Shown piece by piece: positions 58,829 through 64,000 of a stretch of 64,000 nucleotides of DNA. Source of the DNA: Primulina eburnea (lineage: Eukaryota; Streptophyta; Magnoliopsida; Lamiales; Gesneriaceae); assembly GCF_022965805.1 (NCBI RefSeq), contig NC_133109.1:4441869-4505868 (forward strand), in the 5' to 3' direction. The notes under the pieces were generated by a model. That model was given only the letters and a program-made list of their open reading frames with translations. It made no database searches and was not told the origin of the DNA. The position numbers and the translations under genes are program-made. Every line of letters begins with the position of its first letter. The stretch's first letter is position 1.

Positions 58829-60272
58829 ATGACAACTTTAGAAAGGATTGGTTTGGAGGATCTACAAGAACTAGCGGAATCTTTCGCAAATCTCAAAGTA
58901 GTAGATCTAAAGATGAACAGAGCAGTAGGTGAAACACCACCTGCAATAACCTGGTCATCTTCTCAGGAACCACCAAGGGAAAGTATGGGATCTCATAATG
59001 TAAATATGAGAGAATCTCAAACTGATTTCCATACTGGTGGAGGATCACACCCTAGCGGGAACAAGGGCGAGGAGAACTCAAATTCCTTTGCACCAAACAC
59101 CCTATAGGAAAACTGTTTTGGATCCTATACATCTTTACGGGGTTATGCTCAACCTTGATGTATTAGACTTCAAAAACAGAGAAGATCTCATAGACGATTG
59201 GACATCTGCTATGAGAATTGCAGCAGGAACACTTGATCTCAATAAAGAAGGATTCATTAAACTTTTGGAAATGAGTCTGATGGGATCAGTAAAAATTGCT
59301 TGGGACATGACTTCTTTAGAAATGAAAGAGTCAATCCTGGCTGGGGAATCTCTTAGTGAGATTGCTGGAAAAATGGCTACCCTATTTAAAGCACACTTTA
59401 TAGGGGTAGACTATTTCAAAACTCAAGATACAGAGAAGAAGAAGAAATATACTCAAGCTCTGTATAGTCTTGAATTACATGATATATGTTTAGTAGATGA
59501 ATACATCATGTTGTTCACCAAATATAGATGGAATTCAGGAGTCGAAGAAGATATAGCTATGCAGCTTTTCTTCGCAAAAATGCCAAGCCCTTGGAGAGAA
59601 ATGCTCATAAGGGAATACATACCTGGTAATCCAGATACGCTGGCAAGAAGAGCCTCTTTCCTCAAAGGAAAGTTGGCAGAATGGTGTCATATGGCAGTGT
59701 TACAAAAGAATTACAAACGCCTAAGGGGTATCAACAAAAGAACTCCTTTGTGTTGTAAGGAAAATGATCTTCCAACAATTATTGGAAGTAAACCACAGAA
59801 GCATAAAAGGAAAAGTTTTAGAACTCATCCTTATGCACGAAGTGGAAGAAGTTCTTGGAAACCAAGAACTGTATGGTCTAGACAAAAAGCCAGATCTTAT
59901 AAATCTGGACAAAGAAGTGGACCATCAAGAAGTAGGACATCATCCCAAGCATCGAGTACATCTCGAAGCACAGGAAGAACACCTACAAAGAAAACTTTCA
60001 GAAGAGCTCATATCCGAGCTAATGAAAGTTTCAAAGACTGTAATTGCTGCACATGTGGAGCAAGAGGTCATATTTCGACTAACTGTCCAGAAAATGAAAA
60101 GAGAGGTATTAAACGCTTTGATCCAACCCCAGATATTGAAGAAGCTGTTTACTACCAAGATCTTATTCAGGTATATAGATTTGAGGACATTGCCTCGGAT
60201 GAAAGTATATATGAAGAAGAAGAGGTCTTAAGTCAAGAAGAATCTGATGAATCTGAATCAGAATCTGACTGA
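58829..60272 (+). pseudogene. Caulimovirid coat protein (zinc knuckle)
   Basis: N-terminal part 58829-59107, then a frame change into the long frame 59037-60272 (411 codons). The core (LDVLDFKNREDLIDDW and following) is capsid-like. A Lys/Arg/Ser-rich stretch precedes the knuckle CCTCGARGHISTNC, and the C-terminus is acidic (SESESD). Basic region, knuckle and acidic tail are the usual order in caulimovirid capsid precursors. The frame overlaps the movement protein by 26 bases. Confidence 0.8.
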
Positions 60273-61017
60273 AGACGAAGTGTTTCGACACGAAACACAT
60301 GAAGATTTGTCTGGTTTCTTTAGCCAGACTACCATATCTCATAACATGATTCAAAGAATTATAAGAGAATATCCTAGTCTACAGAGATATCAAGGTTTCT
60401 CTGCAGGACAGATAGAAAAGTTCTTAGGAAATCTTGGCCTAAGAAGCAGAAAGCATCATCTAATCTATAAAGTTTCTAGAAGGGAAATGGCAATCCCGAT
60501 GGAACTTACAGGAAATAGAATAGAGATGCAGTTAATTCCTTCTGATGAAATAAAGGAGGAATTACAAAAACTCAAGATAGAAGTAGCAAGGACTATGTCC
60601 TGGATCCATATTGGAGCAATCCAAATTATGATAAAAGCTACTTTCAAAGAAGGAATAGATTCACCAATTGATATCGCTATATGCGATAAAAGAATGGGGA
60701 ATCTACAAGATTCAGTACTGGGAACAATCTCAGGAAACCTCTGTGCAGGAAAAATTGTAGGAGTAATCTATCCAAGGATAGCCTACAACCTGGCAGATCG
60801 AGATTTCAGTCGAGCCTTGACATTGCATCAGAACTTCAAGGAAAAAAGGTTGATGAAAGAAGGTAATAGACCATATTCTATTACCTATCAGATTTCATAT
60901 GCTCTATCTAATACACATCATTCTGAATTGTTTTTTAGAAACGAGTTTATAAAATCCCTGAGATATTCGGAAAAGTTGCACAGGAAATTTATCCAGAAAG
61001 AGTTGAGTTTCCTTTAA
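60247..61017 (+). pseudogene. Caulimovirid movement protein (30K type)
   Basis: 256 codons. The central GAIQIMIKATFKEGIDSPI and PRIAYNLADRDFSRALT match the 30K movement family, which widens plasmodesmata for cell-to-cell spread. The frame slips near 60950 and the natural reading appears to continue in another frame toward protease. Confidence 0.78.
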
Positions 61018-62752
61018 TACAGGAAACAGATATCCAGATCCAAGACAAACCGATTCTACAAAGGAATCAAAGTCTTAAATTGGAACCAAGAAGACTATCT
61101 TTTCAAAGAGATAGAATTACAAGTTATAGGTGGGGAAAATTGCCTGTACAAGAAACCCAACAGGAGCCAAAGAGCTTTACCACAACTGGAAAGCTTAGAT
61201 GCCCAGAAGGGTGGAAAGAAGTCGAAATAGTATTTGATATTACAAAACAAAGGAATCAATTTCCTTGTAATACAATATACTATTTAGAACAACCTATGAT
61301 AGGAACCTACCAAGGAATGATTCAGATCGAAGAATTGGAAGTTCACATCACAGGGATTCCAGGAAAAGAATCAGATCGATTGATTCTTGGTCTAGAGTTT
61401 CTTGAGAAACATAAACCCTGGAAACGTCTAGAGTATGGAATGGAATTTATGGCAGAAGACCATATGTGGCAAATTAAATGACCACAAGTCCATTCTCGAT
61501 ATACATTCCAGTAGGAATGCTGTATGAACAATATAAGGCAGAATATTTTGCAGCTTATATTGATTCAGGTGCTGGAATTTGTACAGCAAAACGAGGAGTT
61601 TCGCAGCAAGCGTGGTGATTCAGGAAAACCCAGACTAGTTATTAATTATCAAGAAATTAATAAAATTCTGGAGTTTGATGGGTATTTTATACCTAGTAGA
61701 GAACACTTGATTTGTTGCATACGCAACGCCAAGATATTCTCTAAGTTTGATTGCAAGTCCGGATTCTATCAGATTCGGATGAAGGAAGAAAGCAAGAAAT
61801 TCACAGCTTTCTCTACCCCGCAAGGACATTATATCTGGGAGGTACTACCAATGGATTGGCTAATTCACCACAGATATTTCAAAGAAAGATGGATAATCTT
61901 TTCAAAGATTATTTTAAGTTTATGTTTGTTTACATCGACGATGTTTTAATAGCATCCAAAGATATGAATGAACATGTTAAACATTTGGAGATTTTCTGTA
62001 ATGTTTGCAAGAAAGAAGGACTGGTTTTATCCGAAAAGAAAGCAGTCATTGCTACAAGAAAGATTGAATTCCTCGGAATTGAAATCGATGAGTCAGGAAT
62101 AATTCTGCAAGAACACATAGTAGAAAAGGTGCAGAATTTTCCAGAAAATCTCAAAGACAAGAAGCAACTTCAAAGTTTTTTAGGGGTTGTTAATTTTGCT
62201 GGGATGTTTATTAAAAACCTAGCAAAACACAGGAAGGTGTTCAGTCCATTGTTGAAAAGAGATGCTAGATTTATATGGACAGACGAACACACAAAAGGAC
62301 TTATCCATTTAAAGAAGGTTTGCAAAAATCTTCCAAAGATGGCTATTCCTCAAGACAAGGATGATCTGATATTGTATACCGATGCCAGTGATCATTGGTG
62401 GGCTGCAGTATTAACAAATCTCACACCAGATGGAGAACAACCATGCAGATATTGTAGTGGGCTATTCTCAGATGCAGAAGACATAAGATGGCATATCAAC
62501 GAAAAGAAATTTTATGCAGTAAAGAGGGCTTTTGAAAAATGGCCGTTATTTTTACTTGCAAAGAAATTCACTTTGAAAGTTGATAACACTCAAGTTAAAG
62601 CCTTTTTAAGGAATAGAATTGAGTCTAAACCGGAGAAGGCTAGATTATTACAATGGCAAGCTTTATGTCAAAATTATATTTTTGATATTATGATAATAAA
62701 ATCTCATGAAAATATTCTTGCAGATTTTTTAACAAGAGATGGACAGCATTGA
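61018..62752 (+). pseudogene. Caulimovirid protease, reverse transcriptase, RNase H
   Basis: A pre-protease part (61080-61481) precedes the aspartic motif AYIDSGAG near 61551-61575, in a region with stops. RT begins around KPRLVINYQEINKI in one frame and, after a lesion near 61850, continues in another with FVYIDDVLIA (about 61926-61950). RNase H follows (LYTDASDHWWAA, about 62372) and the C-terminal HENILADFLTRD closes at 62752. These enzymes copy pregenomic RNA into viral DNA. Confidence 0.85.
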
Positions 62753-64000
62753 CATTGATGCTATTATCAAGATGCAGAGGCATTTGAGAGAACACCTTGA
62801 AATGCTTCAAACCGAGTTCAACAAGTTAGCTGTTAACGCAGAAGTTGCGGGAAGGCTACAACAAGCTGATAAGAGAATTGTCTCTGATCGAATTACATGA
62901 TGTTTACAGGCATATACTCAGTTATGGTCTGTAACGCAAAGGCCTATCCTCCAAGGCATTGAGAGACCACTGGTTTCCCAAATGGAGAGTTTTCGAGTAC
63001 AGGACTCTATACCTGTAGCGGGGGATTCAAATACCCCTTGCACAAGTGTTAAGTCAGGATCATCACAAGATGAGTCGGCTGAAACAAAAATTGAGACTCC
63101 TGATCCTTATCTTGAGTCTTCAAGTCAACCCTTCACCTCGGGGATTGAAGAGGGAGAGATCAACCTTAGGCCTCGTATTGACAAAGGCAAAACTAAGGTT
63201 GGTACTAACGAAGCAACAATTTCTCCATTTCAGGTTTACCAACAGAATTGGGAGAAATTAAAAACAAGAATTGGCATTAACCCAGCTACCAATAGGGTTG
63301 ATGTTTCAGGAAAATATCCAAGGGTATGGATGAAACAAAATTCATATCCAAAGGAGGTTAAAGCATGGTATGAATTCGGGGCTCTTGCCTCAGTTTATAC
63401 TACGTCACCCAGCTTTCCGGAAATTTCAGGTCTACCTAAGTGGATCCAGGAAGCTGTTCACGAAACTTGGGCGAATAACGATTATTTGTCCAGAGGAGAT
63501 GTTTTGGAGCTATACTTTTTTAGTGCAGCACCAGAACCAGCAGGGAAAGGTTCTCACGAAGCTTTTCATTTCATCAAGCTAAGGAGGCCAGATTCAAATG
63601 TCCAGAAATTTATCAAGGACCCTCCGACAGAAGAAACACCCCTGGTGTCTTCAATAACTGAAGATGACATTTCTACCAGAAGAGCTTGGGGTTTATGGGT
63701 CTGTCTTACTGAGATGGACAAAGTCAAGTTTCCGTTCAAATTCTACAATCATTCAGTGAACGGATCATTCCTGTTGAATACCATGACAGGAAAAACAACA
63801 AGTTTTGCAGAAGATCTATTTGAAAAGAAAAGAAATCTTTTGTGGAATAGCAAGCTGCCGGCAAGTAAAGAAACTCGTCGGAAATTATGTAATATGGCAC
63901 ATGTAGGAAGATGGTCTGAAAACATCTGTCCAGAATGCCAAAACCAGAAGGAACCGGAATTTGGTAAAGGATTCAAGCCGAGATCTGATCGGAAACACTT
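62739..64000 (+). pseudogene. Caulimovirid last ORF, transactivator-like, partial
   Basis: Starts ATG 62739, overlapping the RT frame by 14 bases. An in-frame TGA at 62898-62900 cuts it after 53 codons, after which the same frame stays open to the window end (about 366 further codons). WYEFGALASVYTTSP and a Cys pair (CPECQ) near the end are visible. The position after RT is where the translational transactivator/inclusion-body protein lies; similarity is inferred from place and size. Confidence 0.5.

Larger units (their letters stand above)
57701..64000 (+). mobile_element. Endogenous caulimovirid (pararetrovirus), decayed, runs off window
   Basis: A primer site TGGTATCAGAGC (57701-57712) is followed by frames for a small ORF, a coiled-coil protein, a zinc-knuckle coat protein, a 30K movement protein, protease-RT-RNase H and a transactivator-like protein. 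The order with coat before movement before RT fits cavemovirus/solendovirus-type members of Caulimoviridae. No integrase or LTR is seen, as in all pararetroviruses. Frame changes occur in nearly every gene and one stop lies in the last, so the copy cannot be expressed as it stands. Confidence 0.85.

Noticed and set aside
59721..60231. Overlapping frames within the coat protein region
   Set aside because: Out-of-frame readings of a Lys/Arg/Ser-rich coding stretch.

Overview
The window is nuclear DNA of a flowering plant, almost certainly a eudicot. It holds introns of plant type, a telo-box ribosomal protein gene, plant-only gene families (jacalin lectin, pectate lyase) and plant transposon lineages (chromovirus-like Ty3/Gypsy, Sirevirus-like Ty1/Copia, TRIM, Helitron, PIF/Harbinger, hAT MITE, endogenous caulimovirid). 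Species cannot be told from the sequence alone. No bacterial genes, CRISPR arrays or rRNA/tRNA genes were seen.

Host genes are few. They are a partial jacalin-type lectin with a frameshift (1-659, +), a three-exon RPL28 gene (26675-28844, +), a 16-exon anoctamin/TMEM16-like gene whose model gives 660 residues (31017-35497, -), and a four-exon pectate lyase with a probable GC-AG intron (54162-55717, -).

Most of the rest is transposon. From 3674 to 25896 there is a four-level nest, each level dated by its own target-site duplication (TSD): a minus-strand Gypsy element G3 (TSD GCAAA) was entered by a second Gypsy element G1 (TSD CCTAC/CCTAT), which took a Copia-type element that later shrank to a solo LTR (TSD GATGT), which was finally split by a young Gypsy element G2 (TSD ATTCA). 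A second composite lies at 41958-53638: a Helitron-like element that has received a hAT MITE, a young Sirevirus-like Copia element and a complete TRIM. Between them are a PIF/Harbinger element (36282-37975) and a probable solo LTR (40571-41698). The last 6.3 kb (57701-64000) is a decayed endogenous caulimovirid pararetrovirus that runs off the window.

The most unusual signal is shared architecture. The LTRs of G1, G2, G3 and the Copia element each carry, just upstream of a TATA-like box, a private array of CpG-rich (near-)palindromes. Unit sequences differ completely between families. In G3 one unit carries a compensatory pair of changes that keeps the palindrome, and in both G2 and G3 the two LTRs of the same element differ in unit number.
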